Shown here: positions 8,647 through 22,417 of the stretch, one piece after another
Layout: every line of letters starts with the position of its first letter
Numbering within the stretch: position 1 is the first letter of the stretch
Origin: Deinococcus humi
GTDB lineage: Bacteria > Deinococcota > Deinococci > Deinococcales > Deinococcaceae
DNA length: 64,000 nt
Assembly: GCF_014201875.1 (NCBI RefSeq)
Contig: NZ_JACHFL010000004.1
Coordinates: forward strand, 310,001-374,000
Reading direction: 5' to 3'
Made by a program: the position numbers and the translations under genes
The notes under the pieces: generated by a model
What the model was told of the DNA's origin: nothing
The model's database searches: none
Seen by the model: only the letters and a program-made list of their open reading frames with translations

Positions 8647-11600
8647 ATGACCCACGCCCTAACCACCGAACAGACTCTGATCCGTGTCCAGAACCGCCTG
8701 ACCGAACTGCGCGCGTGGCGTGATCTCGCTTCCGTTCCCCTGGACATGACCTTTCGCTGGAGCGGCGGCGAGCAGCCCATCGCCGAGGGGGAAGCGTGGC
8801 CCGCCCGTGAACTGCCCGTGACCTTCAGCGCCACGGTCAACCTTCCGCACGAGTGGCAGGGCCAGCCTGTGGTCCTTGACCTGTCGGTGGGGGGGGAGGC
8901 GCTGGCCCTGCTGGACGGGGTGGCCCGCGGCGGTCTGAATCCCTATCACTCCGAGCTGTGGCTGGAGGCGGGCGGCCCGTCCACCCTCCAGCTTCAAATC
9001 GAGGCGGTGCCACGCGGCCTGTTTGGCTCGCCCGAGTACGCGCCCAGGCTGGAACGCGCCCGGCTGCTGCTGCCGGATCCCCAGGTGCGTGCCGTGGTGG
9101 AAGATCTCGAAGCAGCACACGAGGCAGCCGCGGCGCTCCTTCAGGGCGGACGCGGCGACATTGCCGAACTGATCGCCGATGCCCTAAGCGACGTACTGAA
9201 CAGCGTTCCTGTGCCCCGTGGCGGGGGCGCAGCCTACCTGACGCGGGCCTGGCAGGAACCCCGGTTGCGCGCCAGCCTGCGTCAGCAGTGGGACGAGTGG
9301 AATTTCACTGGCACCCCTCTGCCTTACCCCGACGCGGATCGCCCGGCGCTCGAGGAGGCCCGCAAGGAGTTGGCCACTCGCCTGAACGCTATCCGGGCGC
9401 GGTATCCCGCCGCCGGACAACTGGCGCTGTCGGGCCACGCGCATATCGATCTGGCGTGGCTGTGGCCGCTGAAGGAAACCCGGCGCAAGATCCGGCGCAC
9501 CTTCGCCACCGTCCTGTCGCTGATGGAACGGTACCCCGACTTCACCTTCAACCAGTCTTCCGCACAGATTTACGCGTACATAGAGCAGGATGACCCTGCG
9601 CTGTTCGCTCGCATCCAGCAACGCGTGCAGGAAGGCCGCTGGGACGTGGTGGGCGGCATGTGGGTGGAGCCGGACGGCAACCTGATCTCCGGCGAATCTT
9701 GGGCCCGGCAATTGCTGTACGGTCAGCGCTACTTCCAGTCGCGTTTCGGCCAGCGGGCGCGGGTGTGTTGGCTGCCCGACACCTTCGGCTACGCGGCAAA
9801 TCTGCCGCAACTGCTGCAGGCGGCAGAGATCCCGTATTTCTTCACCACCAAGCTCACCTGGAACGAGACCAACAAGTTCCCGTATGACCTGTACCGCTGG
9901 GAGGCGCTGGACGGCACGCAGGTGCTGGCCCACAGCTTCCGCAACCCTGGCCAGGGTTACAACGGTACGCTGGGGGCTCCCGACGTGCTGAACACCTGGC
10001 AGAACTTTGGCGGCAAGCGCCGTCACGACGCTTCTCTGTTCAGCTTCGGCTGGGGCGACGGCGGCGGCGGCCCCACCTCCGAGATGCTGGAGCGCTACGA
10101 TCGCCTGCGCGACTTTCCCGGCCTGCCCCGTCTTCAGATGACGCGCGTGGCCGAGTTCTACGGCGGAGTGGATGAGGACACGGCGCTGCCTGTGTGGGTG
10201 GGAGAACAGTACTTCGAGCTGCACCGGGGAACCTACACCACCCAGGCGCGCATCAAGGAATTGAACCGCGCCCTGGAGCATGCTCTGGGGGACGCGGAGA
10301 CGGCCTGTGTCCTGGCGTTCAGGCTGCTGGACAGGCCCTATCCGCGCGGGACCTTGCAGGGCCTGTGGGAAGTGCTGCTGCGCAATCAGTTTCACGACAT
10401 CCTGCCCGGCTCCGGGGTGCGGGCGATTTACGACGATGCGCGCCGGGAACTGGTGGAGGCGCTGGCACAGGCCGAAACGCTCCGAGACGATGCTCTGCAG
10501 GCCCTGAGCAACGTCCACGGCACCGGTGAGCGCGTGGTGGTGTGGAACCTGAGCTGCGACGAGCGTCCACTGTCGCTCCGGCTGCCGGGTCAGTTCGATT
10601 TGAGACTGAGCGCCCCCGACGGCACACCGCTTCAGACCGAGTCGGATGAAAATGGCCTGCTGATCACCGGAAACGTCACCGTGCCGGGCCTTGGCTACCT
10701 CTGCCTGGGCGTGGATGCGGACCAACCGGTACCGGGCGGCAACTCCGCCCCGAGCCCCCTCACTCTGGAAAACGAGCATCTGCGTGTGGTAGTAGCGCCC
10801 GACGGTAGCCTGGAATCCGTGCTGGACCGGACGCTGGGGCGCGAGGCACTGGCCGGGCCGGGCAACCAGCTGTGGCTGTACCCCGACGTGCCGCGTGAGT
10901 GGGAGGCCTGGGAACTGGACGCCAGTTACCCGGAAGGTGGCGTGCGCCTGAGCGCTGTGGCGCGGCCTGAACGCCTGCCGGGGCAGCTGGAGCAGGCCAT
11001 CCGCGTGCAGTACGACGCGCAGGGCAGCCGTGTGACGCAGACTTACCGCCTGCGGGCCGGGTCCCGGCGGCTGGAGATCGACACCGAGGTAGACTGGCAG
11101 CCGCGCCGCCTGTTCCTGCGCGCGCTGACACCCCTGAACGTGCGGGCGGCCCAGGCCAGTTTCGAGACCGCGTTCGGTACGGTCGCGCGCCCCACCCACC
11201 GCAACACCTCCTGGGAGGCCGCGCAGTTCGAGGTACCGGGCCACCGCTTCGCCGATCTCAGCGAGGGAGATTTCGGCCTGAGCCTGCTGACCACTTCCAA
11301 GTACGGCTACAGCGCCCACGGCAACGTGCTGGGACTGAGTCTGCTCAAGGCCCCGATCACGCCCGATCCCAGCGCCGACGCCGGAGAGCATGCCTTTACC
11401 TACGCGCTGTACCCGCACGCCGGGGACTGGCGCAATGGCACCTTGCGAGAGGCCCATGATCTGAACGCCCCGCTGCGCGGCTTTTTCACCTCGGAAACGG
11501 GAAAGGGCGAAGGCAGCGCACGGCTCTTGGGCATCGGTCATCCGTCGCTGCGCCTGAGCGCCCTCAAGCTGGCCGAAGACGATGATTCGTTGCTGCTGAG

Positions 11601-11748
11601 GGTCTACGAGTCTCAGGGCACGCGCGGCACAGCTGTGCCAGATGGACTGGGCGTAACGCACTGGACGCCTGTCAACCTGCTGGAAGAGGCGAGCGAGGCA
11701 ACTCTGGACTTTACGCCGTACCGGGTGCTGAGCCTGAAGGGCCATTAA
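8647..11748 (+). CDS. Alpha-mannosidase, glycoside hydrolase family 38
   Basis: 1033 residues, the normal size for bacterial GH38 enzymes, which release alpha-linked mannose by a zinc-dependent retaining mechanism. The zinc motif is HAHID (His266, Asp268) followed by LAWLWP. The likely catalytic nucleophile is Asp378 in WLPDTFGY. The signature GGMWVEPDGN and the C-terminal beta-sandwich domains of the family are also present. No signal peptide is seen, so the enzyme probably works in the cytoplasm on imported oligosaccharides. The ATG has a good site (GAAAGGAG) just upstream. An AraC regulator follows about 90 bases downstream on the same strand and may control it; that link is inferred only from position. 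Confidence 0.92.
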   Translation: MTHALTTEQTLIRVQNRLTELRAWRDLASVPLDMTFRWSGGEQPIAEGEAWPARELPVTFSATVNLPHEWQGQPVVLDLSVGGEALALLDGVARGGLNPYHSELWLEAGGPSTLQLQIEAVPRGLFGSPEYAPRLERARLLLPDPQVRAVVEDLEAAHEAAAALLQGGRGDIAELIADALSDVLNSVPVPRGGGAAYLTRAWQEPRLRASLRQQWDEWNFTGTPLPYPDADRPALEEARKELATRLNAIRARYPAAGQLALSGHAHIDLAWLWPLKETRRKIRRTFATVLSLMERYPDFTFNQSSAQIYAYIEQDDPALFARIQQRVQEGRWDVVGGMWVEPDGNLISGESWARQLLYGQRYFQSRFGQRARVCWLPDTFGYAANLPQLLQAAEIPYFFTTKLTWNETNKFPYDLYRWEALDGTQVLAHSFRNPGQGYNGTLGAPDVLNTWQNFGGKRRHDASLFSFGWGDGGGGPTSEMLERYDRLRDFPGLPRLQMTRVAEFYGGVDEDTALPVWVGEQYFELHRGTYTTQARIKELNRALEHALGDAETACVLAFRLLDRPYPRGTLQGLWEVLLRNQFHDILPGSGVRAIYDDARRELVEALAQAETLRDDALQALSNVHGTGERVVVWNLSCDERPLSLRLPGQFDLRLSAPDGTPLQTESDENGLLITGNVTVPGLGYLCLGVDADQPVPGGNSAPSPLTLENEHLRVVVAPDGSLESVLDRTLGREALAGPGNQLWLYPDVPREWEAWELDASYPEGGVRLSAVARPERLPGQLEQAIRVQYDAQGSRVTQTYRLRAGSRRLEIDTEVDWQPRRLFLRALTPLNVRAAQASFETAFGTVARPTHRNTSWEAAQFEVPGHRFADLSEGDFGLSLLTTSKYGYSAHGNVLGLSLLKAPITPDPSADAGEHAFTYALYPHAGDWRNGTLREAHDLNAPLRGFFTSETGKGEGSARLLGIGHPSLRLSALKLAEDDDSLLLRVYESQGTRGTAVPDGLGVTHWTPVNLLEEASEATLDFTPYRVLSLKGH

Positions 11749-11840
11749 GCATTCCGCTCCAGTTGTCTTGAAGAAATCCGACATCCCGCCCCCGTCCTGA
11801 TGGCGGATGCGCCCCGCGCGCCGGTCTGCCACAGTGGGGC

Positions 11841-12656
11841 GTGGTCTACCAGGAATTTGCGCCAGACCCCCGCCTGGGCCATCTGGTGCGCAACTATTTT
11901 CAGGTGTCTGGAAGTCTGCACAGCGCCAGGGAGGAACACCGCTTCCTGCCGGAACGTCTGGTGCGCCTGTCTTTTTCCGCTGGGCAGACCTGGCAGGGTT
12001 CGCTGCTGGGCGGCAACATGGACCGGCTGCCGGACGCTCTGCTGACCGGGCTGAGCCTGACGCCGCTGCGGGCGGTCTCCGAGGGCGAGAATAAGGTGTT
12101 GGGCGCAGAACTGCTGCCCTGGGGCGCGCGGCAGCTGTTCGGCTGGGACGCCCGCACGGTGTCGCTGGACCTGAGCCTGAAGTATCCGGCGCTGACCCGT
12201 GCCCTCGGCTCACTCGTGCGGCTCTCGGCCTGGGAGGAAGCGCGGCAGACGCTGGACGCCTGGCTGCTGGAACTGCTGGCCCAGCGTGGCCGCGAATCGG
12301 GGGCGGGCATCCAGGCGGCGGCCACCCTTTACCGCACGCTGGGACAGACGCGCCTGGGGACCCTGGCCGACGAGGTGGGCCTCAGCTCCCGCCAGCTGGA
12401 GCGTTTGTTCGTTTCGGAAGTGGGCATCAATGCCAAGACGCTCGCGCGCCTGATTCGCTTCGAGGAAATCCACAACCGGCTGATGGTCGACCCTGACCTC
12501 TCGTTGGCCGGACTGGCCTACGAGCTGGGTTTTGCCGATCAGGCGCACCTGACACGGGAGTTCAGGGCGCTGTCGTTCATGACGCCTGGGCTGTTCGGGC
12601 AGGTCGTGAGACAGCGGGCCTACCGCTCCAGAGACGATGGGGCCGGGCATCCCTGA
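11841..12656 (+). CDS. AraC-family transcriptional regulator
   Basis: 271 residues starting at GTG. The C-terminal third carries the double helix-turn-helix of AraC proteins: [19 protein letters not shown] (first HTH) and [25 protein letters not shown] (second HTH with the family's GFxDQxHLxRxF pattern). The N-terminal part ([20 protein letters not shown]) matches the small effector domain often found in such regulators. Its effector and targets are unknown; the adjacent mannosidase and MFS genes are natural candidates. Confidence 0.88.
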   Translation: MVYQEFAPDPRLGHLVRNYFQVSGSLHSAREEHRFLPERLVRLSFSAGQTWQGSLLGGNMDRLPDALLTGLSLTPLRAVSEGENKVLGAELLPWGARQLFGWDARTVSLDLSLKYPALTRALGSLVRLSAWEEARQTLDAWLLELLAQRGRESGAGIQAAATLYRTLGQTRLGTLADEVGLSSRQLERLFVSEVGINAKTLARLIRFEEIHNRLMVDPDLSLAGLAYELGFADQAHLTREFRALSFMTPGLFGQVVRQRAYRSRDDGAGHP

Positions 12657-12709
12657 GCGTGTCGCGTTTGTTCAAGACCCCGCCAGGCACCCAAATCTAG
12701 CCTGAGCGT

Positions 12710-13930
12710 ATGCATGAATCCCCGGTCACAAAAGTCCCGATCCTGTTTCTTCTGGTCACCGCCTTCCTGTTCTCAGTGGGCATCAGTCTGGTGTTTCCGG
12801 TGCTGCCGTTCGTGGTGGTGAAGTACGTGCCCCAGGCCTCGCAACAGGCCGCCGTGATCGGCCTTCTGGGCGCCGCCTATGCCTTCTTCTCGTTCTTCTC
12901 GTCCCCCGTCCTGGGTGCGCTCAGCGACGCTTATGGCCGGCGTCCGCTGCTGATTCTCAGCTTGCTGGGTTCGGCCCTCGGGTACGTGATTTTCGGTATC
13001 GGGGGCAGCCTGGGGATGCTGTTTGCCGGCCGCATCATTGACGGGCTGTGCGCGGGCGGCATGGGAGCGCTGTTCGGTTACGTGGCCGACACCACCCCGC
13101 AGGAGGAGCGCGGCAAGGTGTTCGGGCAGATCGGCGCGACGGTGGGCGCGGGCTTTATCGTCGGCCCAGCGATTGGTGGCCTGGCCGCGCAAGTCAGCCT
13201 GGGTGCCCCGATGTTTCTGGCGGCGGGCGTGTGCTTGCTGAATGTCCTGTGGGGCCTGTTCATGTTGCCCGAAAGCCTGCCCGCCTCGCGCCGCAGCGCC
13301 CACTTCGACGCGGCACACCTCAATCCCCTGAGGCAGCTGTCGGGGGCGCTGGCGCATCCGGCGGTGCGGCGCCTGGTGACCGTCAGCGTGCTGTTCGCCC
13401 TGCCGCTGTCCATCCTGCAGGTCACGGCGGCCCTGCTGGGACGTGACACCCTGGGCTGGGGGCCGGCGCAGGCCAGCACTCTGTTTATCCTGGTGGGCCT
13501 CAGCGACATTGTGGCGCAGGGTTTTGCGCTGCCGCACCTGCTCAGACTTCTCGGGGAACGTGGCGTGGCCGTGCTGGGCCTGTTGCTGGGGTTTGCCGGA
13601 ATGCTGGGGATGGCGCTGCTGGTGGTCTTTCCGCACGCCGCCCTGTTGTACGCCAGCACGCTGGCTTTTGCTATTGGCGAAGGCATCTTCAACGCCTCGC
13701 AGGGCGCACTGATTTCTATCGCTGCTCCCGCCGAGGCGCAGGGACAGGTGCAGGGCGGCGCGCAGGCGTTAGCCTCCCTAGCGCAGGTGGCGGGGCCGCT
13801 CGGTGGCGGGCAACTGTACTCACGCCTCGGTCCCGGCGCCACATACGGCGCAGCGGCGGCGCTGGTGCTGGCAGCGCTGGGCCTGCTGCTGGGACAGAAG
13901 CCTGCGAAGGCCGGAGTTGCAGCGGCGTAG
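12710..13930 (+). CDS. MFS transporter, drug/tetracycline-exporter type (DHA1)
   Basis: 406 residues with about twelve hydrophobic segments. The loop 2-3 signature of MFS antiporters is clear ([13 protein letters not shown]), and helix 5 carries the motif-C-like glycine-rich segment ([19 protein letters not shown]) of drug:proton antiporters. The closest general class is the TetA/multidrug group, which expels small hydrophobic compounds using the proton gradient. The substrate cannot be assigned. It converges on the RND pump gene, with a shared terminator between them. Confidence 0.85.
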   Translation: MHESPVTKVPILFLLVTAFLFSVGISLVFPVLPFVVVKYVPQASQQAAVIGLLGAAYAFFSFFSSPVLGALSDAYGRRPLLILSLLGSALGYVIFGIGGSLGMLFAGRIIDGLCAGGMGALFGYVADTTPQEERGKVFGQIGATVGAGFIVGPAIGGLAAQVSLGAPMFLAAGVCLLNVLWGLFMLPESLPASRRSAHFDAAHLNPLRQLSGALAHPAVRRLVTVSVLFALPLSILQVTAALLGRDTLGWGPAQASTLFILVGLSDIVAQGFALPHLLRLLGERGVAVLGLLLGFAGMLGMALLVVFPHAALLYASTLAFAIGEGIFNASQGALISIAAPAEAQGQVQGGAQALASLAQVAGPLGGGQLYSRLGPGATYGAAAALVLAALGLLLGQKPAKAGVAAA

Positions 13931-13986
13931 GGGAGGGGCCTTTTTCAACGTTCAACGTATGACCACCCTTTGGGCCTCTTCAAACG

Positions 13987-14017
13987 AAAACCCCCTCCGA
14001 TGATGGGAGGGGGTTTT
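13987..14017. terminator. Bidirectional rho-independent terminator
   Basis: AAAACCCCCTCC (13987-13998) pairs with GGAGGGGGTTTT (14006-14017) around a 7-base loop. T-tracts occur at both ends. It lies between the converging MFS gene and the RND pump gene and can serve both. Confidence 0.92.
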
Positions 14018-14034
14018 CAATCTCAAGGCGGCGC

Positions 14035-17450
<3,416 letters not shown>

Positions 17451-17454
<4 letters not shown>

Positions 17455-18731
17455 GGCGCGTCGCCCCCCGTCTCGCCCTCTTCGGCCTCGTCAGCCGCCG
17501 TGGGCGCGGCCCCGGCCACCGAGATGGCCGCGCCGTCCTGCAGGCTGGCGGGCAGCGGATTGATCACGGCCACCCCCGCGTTCAGGCCGTCCACGGCCAG
17601 TTGACCGCCGGATTCGGCGATCACGCGGATCACCCGGCGCTCGGCCTTGCCGTCTGCCGCCACGTAAACGGCGTTCTCGCCGTCGTCCACCTGCACGGCG
17701 CTGCTGGGAATCAGCACGCCGCTGCCCAGATTGGCGCGGTAGCGCACCTGGGCCGCCGCGCCCACCGGCAGCTTCTCGCCGCCCTGAATGCGCGCGGTGA
17801 TGGGCACCAGTCGGTCACTGCCCGCGATGCCGGGGCTGCCCTGCACGGTAGCCACGTAATTGACACCGCCGTAGCCCAGATTGAGCTGGGTGCCGTCGGT
17901 CAGGGCAAAGGCGTCGCTGCTGGGAATGCTGAACTTGGCGCGGATGCTGCCAGGATCGACCAGCCGGAAGACGGGCGTCCCCTGTCCGGCGAACTCGCCC
18001 ACCTTCGCGCTGATGTTCGCCACCGTTCCATCGAAGGGCGCCTTGACGGCGGTGCGGGCCAGGTTTTCCTCGGCCTGCCTGACACCCGCCTGCGCCGTTT
18101 CCAGCGCCACCTGTTGCAGCGGCACGCTGCCCTGGGCGCTGCGCCCGTTCTGTGTCAGGTTGTTCTTTGCGGCAGACAGGCCCGACTGTGCCTGCGCCAG
18201 CGTGGCCCGCGCCGCCTGCAGGTCCGCCAGACTGATCCCGCCCAGCCCGTACAGCGTCTCGGCGCTCTGGGCGTTTTGCTGCGCTTGGGCCAGCGTGGCC
18301 TCTGCCGAAGAGACTGCGGCAGACAGCGAGGCGCTGGCATTGGCCGTGGAGTCGCGGGTCTGTTGCAGGTTGATCTGGGCCTGCTGGAGCTGGAGGCGGG
18401 CGTTGTCCAGCGCCTGTTGCTGCTGGGTGTCGTCCAGCTGCAACACCACGGCCCCGGCGCTCACCTGTTCACCCTCGTCGGCCAGCACCCGCGTCACGGT
18501 GCCGCCGCTTTGGGTGGCCACCTGTGAATCCTTCTGCGCCGTGATGATGGCGCTGGCGCTGCGCTGCACGTTCAGGGTGCCCTCCCTGGCCGTGACCACC
18601 TGCACGTTCAGCACGGTGGACTTGGCGGGGGCGGTGGTCAGGTCATTGCCTGTGGACTTGGCCTGCTCGCCTGGCTGTGAGCACGCTGCCAGCAGCAGGG
18701 GCAGGGTCAGGAATGGAAGCAGCCGTCTCAT
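17451..18731 (-). CDS. RND efflux periplasmic adaptor (HlyD/MFP family lipoprotein)
   Basis: 426 residues from the ATG at 18731; the frame is open upstream, but this start follows the usual ATGA overlap with the preceding gene and gives a proper lipoprotein signal peptide ([10 protein letters not shown], lipid-attachment Cys near residue 16). After it come a biotinyl-lipoyl-like half-motif ([19 protein letters not shown]), a long alanine- and glutamine-rich coiled-coil hairpin (roughly residues 105-240), the second lipoyl half ([19 protein letters not shown]) and beta-barrel/membrane-proximal domains. Such adaptors bridge the inner-membrane RND pump and the TolC channel. Confidence 0.93.
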
Positions 18732-19783
18732 TTTGCCAGTCCGGTCACGTCCACGCCGGAGGCCGCCCCCAACGCCGCGAGAGCCTTCCACAGCCCGTCC
18801 TGCGCCTGAACCACCGCGAAGTCAGCCTGCTGCGCCTGAACCTCGGCCTGCTGGACCTCCACGGCGGCGGCGGTCCCGGCCTTCAGGCGGGCGCGCGCCT
18901 GGGTCAGGGTGGTCTGGGCATTGGTGCTCTGCTGACGGGCAATATCCACCTGTTCCTGGGCATTCTGCACGGCGCGGTAGGCATCGCGTACGCCTGTCGA
19001 CGCAGCCTTCACGGCGTCATCCAGACTCCGCTGAGCGTTGGCCTGGGCCGTGCGGGCGTCTTCCAGGGTCCGGGCGGGTGTGTAGTCATTGTCGGCCAGC
19101 CTGACCTGCAGCGCCGCGAAGCTCAGGCCGTTGCTGGCCTGGCTCAGCGAGGGCAGGCGTTTGTCCAGTCCCGTCTGAAGCGTGGCCAGGCTGGTGCCCA
19201 GCTTGGGCGGCGCGGGCGGATCGGCCAGGGTCAGGGCCGTGCCGGTGGGCAGGCCAAGGGTGCGGGCCAGCCCGGCTTTCAGTACAGGAAGCTGCGCCTG
19301 CGCGTCGGCCAGGGCCTGGGTGTCGCTGTTCAGGCTGGTCTGGGCGCGGTTCACGTCGAGCTGGGTGGCGACCCTGGCAGCCAGGCGGGCCTGCGCGATC
19401 TGCAGGTTGCGTTTGTCCAGCGCCACCTGTGCGCTGTTCAGGGCAATTCGCCCGCCTGCCTCGTAGGCCGCCAGGTACTGCGAGATGACGGTCTGCGCGA
19501 CGTTCAGTTTGGTGCTGTCCAGCGTGATGGCGGCCGCCGCGTTGTCCTGCTCGGCCTGGGTCAGCGTGGTGATGATGCTGGTGGGATCGGCGCGCACGGC
19601 CCGCAGATTGGCCTGGGCCTTTTGCAGGTTGGCGCGGGCAGTGGTGACGTCCGGCCCGCTGGCGAGGGCGCGGGAGACGGCGCCCGACAGGGTCAGCTTC
19701 ACGGCGTCCTGCGCGGCGGCGTGGCCCAGACTCAGGGCGAGCAGGACGGTTAGGATGCGGACTGTGGGGGTGTGGTGGGTCAT
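18728..19783 (-). CDS. TolC-family outer-membrane efflux protein (second copy)
   Basis: 351 residues with a signal peptide ([19 protein letters not shown]) and the long alanine/glutamine/leucine-rich helices of TolC channels, e.g. [20 protein letters not shown] and [20 protein letters not shown], which repeat in two halves. It is shorter than usual TolC proteins (about 430-490 residues). Start and stop both overlap neighbours by ATGA, so it is translated with the preceding TolC-like gene and the adaptor. Having two TolC-type genes in tandem is uncommon; they may form separate or mixed channels. Confidence 0.88.
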   Translation of the reverse strand: MTHHTPTVRILTVLLALSLGHAAAQDAVKLTLSGAVSRALASGPDVTTARANLQKAQANLRAVRADPTSIITTLTQAEQDNAAAAITLDSTKLNVAQTVISQYLAAYEAGGRIALNSAQVALDKRNLQIAQARLAARVATQLDVNRAQTSLNSDTQALADAQAQLPVLKAGLARTLGLPTGTALTLADPPAPPKLGTSLATLQTGLDKRLPSLSQASNGLSFAALQVRLADNDYTPARTLEDARTAQANAQRSLDDAVKAASTGVRDAYRAVQNAQEQVDIARQQSTNAQTTLTQARARLKAGTAAAVEVQQAEVQAQQADFAVVQAQDGLWKALAALGAASGVDVTGLAK

Positions 19784-21351
19784 GGTTGGCCTCCGGAGGT
19801 TTCGGTAGATGGGCTGGGTTCGGTGGGCGGTGGGACTGGCGTTGCGCCGGGTGATGGGGGAGGGGAGACCTGGGCCGGAGCAGGCGTGGTGGGCAGCGCC
19901 GGGAGCTGGCCCAGCAGCACCGGATCCAGTTCGCCCGTCGCCTGGAGCAATTGCAGCGCGGCCAGTGCCACGGCAGCGTTCTGGGCGTCCAGGGCGTTCT
20001 GCGCCTGCATCACGCCCAGTTCAGCCTGTGAAACGTCCAGCGGCGTCGCCAGCCCAGCGTCCACGCGGGCGCGCGCGCTGGCCAGCGCAGTCTGGGCACG
20101 GGTCAGCGCGGTCTGCAGGCTGGTCAGCCCGCCCAGCTCGTCCTTATAACCAGATAGTCGGGTGCGCACATCAAGTTCCACCCCCTGCCGGGCGGTGCTC
20201 AGGCCCAGTTGCGCCTGCTGCAGGCCCTGAACGGCCTGTGCCAGCTCGCCAGCTGCCGCGCCGCCCAGCAGGGTGTATGTGCCGCTCAGCGACAGCGTGA
20301 CCCCACCAGGAATATCGCCAGTGTCCTTGAGCGGAATGCTGGCCTGGACGCCCAGCACGCCGGTCTTGGCGTTCAAGCTGCCGCTGACCACCCGGCCCGA
20401 GCCGCCCTGACCGTCGCTGAGCTGTCCGGCGCGGATACCGGCGGTCAGGTCCGGCAGGCGGGCGTTGCGCTGGGCAGCGGCCAGCGCAGCCTGCGCGTCG
20501 GCCAGCGAGACCTCAGCGCGCGCGATTTCCGGACGGGCATTCAGGGCGCGGGCCAGCAGGGTGTTCAGGTCATTCGAGGGATTCAGCGTGGGCAGGCCGC
20601 CCAGGCTCCTCAGATCGGTGGGCAGCGTCAGGGGCTGCCCCAGCACGCGGGTCAGTTGTGCGGCGGCCAGGGTCACGCCGCGCGCCGCCTTCTCGCGCGC
20701 GGCCTGGGCCGATTCCAGGGCAGCCTGGCGCTCCAGCACAGCTTCCTCGGTGATCAGGTTTTGCGAGCGCTGTTCGTCCGCCACAGCCCGTAGCCGGGCA
20801 CTCAGGGCCAGTTGCGCGTCGGCCTGGGCCAGTCCGGTCACGGCGCTTCGCGCTCCGGCAAAGGCCTGTGCGGCTTGAATGGTCAGCGTGGCGCGGTTGT
20901 CGCGTAAGGTGACCGCCGATGCCGACAGCGCCCGTTCGGCGCTACGAACCGCCTCGCGGGCGGGAGACCATGGCAACACGTTCAGGGCGGCGCTGACATT
21001 CAGTGAGGCGCTGCCCTTCCACTCGCCAGTGTCCCACGGCACCTTGACCAGGCTGCTGTCAACTCCCACGCTCAAGGACAGGCCTGCGCGGGTGCGGGCG
21101 CTGTCTAGCGCGAGTTGCGCGGCGCGGTAGGTCAGGTCTGCCGATTGCCAGCCGGGCGACTGCCGCAGCAGGGTCAGGACGCCGTTCAGCGTGAGCGGTG
21201 CGGCCTGGACCTGTGCCGTGGAGGAGGGCTGTTGTAAAGCGGGCGTTGTTGAACCTGACGGGGGTGGTGTCGGGGTCTGGGCCTGGCCCGGGGTGTGCAG
21301 TCCCAGACCTAGAAGCGCCGTGAGAAACAGTGCGGAAAAACGTCGCGTCAT
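19780..21351 (-). CDS. TolC-family outer-membrane efflux protein (first copy)
   Basis: 523 residues from the ATG at 21351 ([25 protein letters not shown], a clear signal peptide); an ATG 42 bases further upstream would spoil the signal. After a proline/threonine-rich linker come the two TolC repeats with long helices ([40 protein letters not shown]). It is the first gene of the efflux operon and lies 162 bases after the TetR gene, in which gap a putative operator is found. The C-terminus is again proline-rich ([20 protein letters not shown]), unusual for the family. Confidence 0.9.
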   Translation of the reverse strand: MTRRFSALFLTALLGLGLHTPGQAQTPTPPPSGSTTPALQQPSSTAQVQAAPLTLNGVLTLLRQSPGWQSADLTYRAAQLALDSARTRAGLSLSVGVDSSLVKVPWDTGEWKGSASLNVSAALNVLPWSPAREAVRSAERALSASAVTLRDNRATLTIQAAQAFAGARSAVTGLAQADAQLALSARLRAVADEQRSQNLITEEAVLERQAALESAQAAREKAARGVTLAAAQLTRVLGQPLTLPTDLRSLGGLPTLNPSNDLNTLLARALNARPEIARAEVSLADAQAALAAAQRNARLPDLTAGIRAGQLSDGQGGSGRVVSGSLNAKTGVLGVQASIPLKDTGDIPGGVTLSLSGTYTLLGGAAAGELAQAVQGLQQAQLGLSTARQGVELDVRTRLSGYKDELGGLTSLQTALTRAQTALASARARVDAGLATPLDVSQAELGVMQAQNALDAQNAAVALAALQLLQATGELDPVLLGQLPALPTTPAPAQVSPPPSPGATPVPPPTEPSPSTETSGGQP

Positions 21352-21407
21352 GGAGTAAACCTCAAACGAACACAGGACGGATGGGAGGGGCAAGCTAGGA
21401 ATCTTGG

Positions 21408-21434
21408 CGGGGTTTGTGCAGTGGTTACTTACTT
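21408..21434 (-). promoter_or_regulatory. Candidate TetR operator upstream of the efflux operon
   Basis: On the minus strand this site reads AAGTAAGT-N4-ACTGCAC-AAAC, 57 bases before the first TolC start. The same pattern (AAGTGAGT-N4-ACTGCAC-GAAC) occurs on the plus strand right next to the TetR start at 22108-22133. Two such copies at just the two places a local repressor should act make it a good operator candidate. Confidence 0.55.
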
Positions 21435-21513
21435 TCGGGCCAGATGCTACACCCTGTCCTGCCCTGACAACACCATCTAAAGGTGGAACATCCGGGACGG
21501 ATCGCGTCCCCGG

Positions 21514-22107
21514 TCACGGGGCCAGTCCTGGCCACAGCAGGTCCAGCATGCCGCGCACGAAGCGTCCGGCGTCCATCGGCTCGCGCCCGGTCTGGCCCAT
21601 CATGTGTTCCTGATGGACGTAGGTGGTCAGCGCCCCCAGGATGGTCAGTGCCGTGACCTCGGCGTCCAGTGGACGGACCCGCCCCAGGTCCAGCTCGGCC
21701 CGCAGATACTGGGCCAACACCTCGGCGTCCTGGCGCACTGGGTTTCCCAGGCGCTCCAGAATGCGGTTGTGTTCGGGATCGTGGCCGCGTGACAGCACCG
21801 TCATCAGATTTGGAATGATGGCGGCAGCTTCCTTCAGGAACGCCATGAACGCCCCTTCCAGATTGCGCCGGACCTCACCCTGCCCCAGCCGTTCCAGCAA
21901 TTCCGCGCGCCAGTGGGCGTAATCGTGCAGGCCGACGGCGGCCTCGAACAGGTCCTCCTTGCTGGCGTAACGTTTGAACAGAGTGCCCTCAGAGATCCCG
22001 GCCCGGCGGGCAATTTCGGTTGTGGTGGCGGCAAAGCCCTGTTCCAGGAAGACTTCCCGGGCGGCCTCCACAATCTGTTCATCGGTAATCGTGCGGGGGC
22101 GGGCCAT
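21514..22107 (-). CDS. TetR-family transcriptional repressor
   Basis: 197 residues from the ATG at 22107 ([20 protein letters not shown]); upstream in-frame starts would add an unrelated 18 residues. The N-terminal helix-turn-helix is textbook ([22 protein letters not shown], residues about 25-46). The C-terminal ligand domain is AcrR-like. It is read in the same direction as the efflux operon that follows, and probably represses both itself and the operon until a pump substrate binds. There is no clear ribosome site before the ATG, so the mRNA may be leaderless. Confidence 0.9.
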   Translation of the reverse strand: MARPRTITDEQIVEAAREVFLEQGFAATTTEIARRAGISEGTLFKRYASKEDLFEAAVGLHDYAHWRAELLERLGQGEVRRNLEGAFMAFLKEAAAIIPNLMTVLSRGHDPEHNRILERLGNPVRQDAEVLAQYLRAELDLGRVRPLDAEVTALTILGALTTYVHQEHMMGQTGREPMDAGRFVRGMLDLLWPGLAP

Positions 22108-22133
22108 AAGTGAGTTTGTACTGCACGAACTCG
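22108..22133 (+). promoter_or_regulatory. Candidate TetR operator at the TetR gene start
   Basis: AAGTGAGT-N4-ACTGCAC-GAAC on the plus strand, directly abutting the TetR start codon. It contains an inverted repeat, GAGTTTGT (22112-22119) with ACGAACTC (22125-22132), 7 of 8 positions matched. It matches the site upstream of the efflux operon (21408-21434). Confidence 0.55.
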
Positions 22134-22174
22134 GGACGGCACTGTGAAACGGGTTACGCAACGTCGAAGGCGGG

Positions 22175-22220
22175 CGATGCCTCTGGCCCTCTCCCGAAGT
22201 ATCCGGAATCTGTGTGATGG
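22175..22220. repeat. 46-bp direct repeat, left copy, flanking the prophage
   Basis: These 46 bases (starting CGATGCCTCTGGCC, ending CTGTGTGATGG) are identical to 58604-58649. The left copy ends exactly where the prophage tip TGTTG begins. The base before it (g) differs from the base before the right copy (a), so the repeat does not extend further. Confidence 0.95.
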
Positions 22221-22245
22221 TGTTGTTTATCTAATTAATCTACCT
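22221..22245 (+). repeat. Left transposon tip
   Basis: TGTTGTTTATC followed by TAATTAATC matches the right tip read inward (TGTCGCGGGTC followed by AAATTAAAC) at 14 of 25 positions, with the AATTAA core in register. This is the terminal transposase-binding site in my reading. Confidence 0.65.
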
Positions 22246-22298
22246 ACCCTGTATAGCTTCGGTGTCAATGGAACAACCGGAACCAGCCTGAACCAACC

Positions 22299-22324
22299 AA
22301 AAGAAAGCGCCCGCTGGGAGGGCG
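22299..22324 (-). terminator. Terminator of the repressor gene
   Basis: On the minus strand CGCCC and GGGCG (22320-22324 with 22308-22312) form a short stem with a 7-base loop, followed by a CTTTCTTTT tract (22306-22298). It lies about 95 bases after the repressor stop and before the left tip. Confidence 0.65.
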
Positions 22325-22395
22325 TTGTTTCGCTTTCATCTGGAACGTGGTGAATTTTTGCGGAACGATTTCGTTTTCTGGTTATCGTTCGTTTT

Positions 22396-22415
22396 GGGTC
22401 AAATTACGTGTCAAC
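22396..22415 (+). repeat. Internal left-end transposase-binding motif
   Basis: GGGTCAAATTACGTGTCAAC matches GGGACAAATTGAGTGTCAAC at the right end (58532-58551) at 17 of 20 positions. It belongs to the family of motifs clustered at the right end. Confidence 0.65.
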
Positions 22416-22417
22416 GG

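Noticed and set aside
9184..12213. 1009-residue open frame antisense to the mannosidase
   Set aside because: It is a shadow of the GH38 gene in GC-rich DNA: the composition is low-complexity His/Gln/Arg, no family motif appears, and it crosses into the AraC gene.
22175..22220. tRNA-derived att core for a tyrosine or serine integrase
   Set aside because: The 46 bp show no tRNA-like arms, and no tyrosine or serine recombinase gene is present in the element.
22177..22353. Open frame beginning [15 protein letters not shown] at the left junction (and its counterpart at 58579)
   Set aside because: The common start is just the translated 46-bp repeat; the continuations differ and have no coding character or ribosome site.
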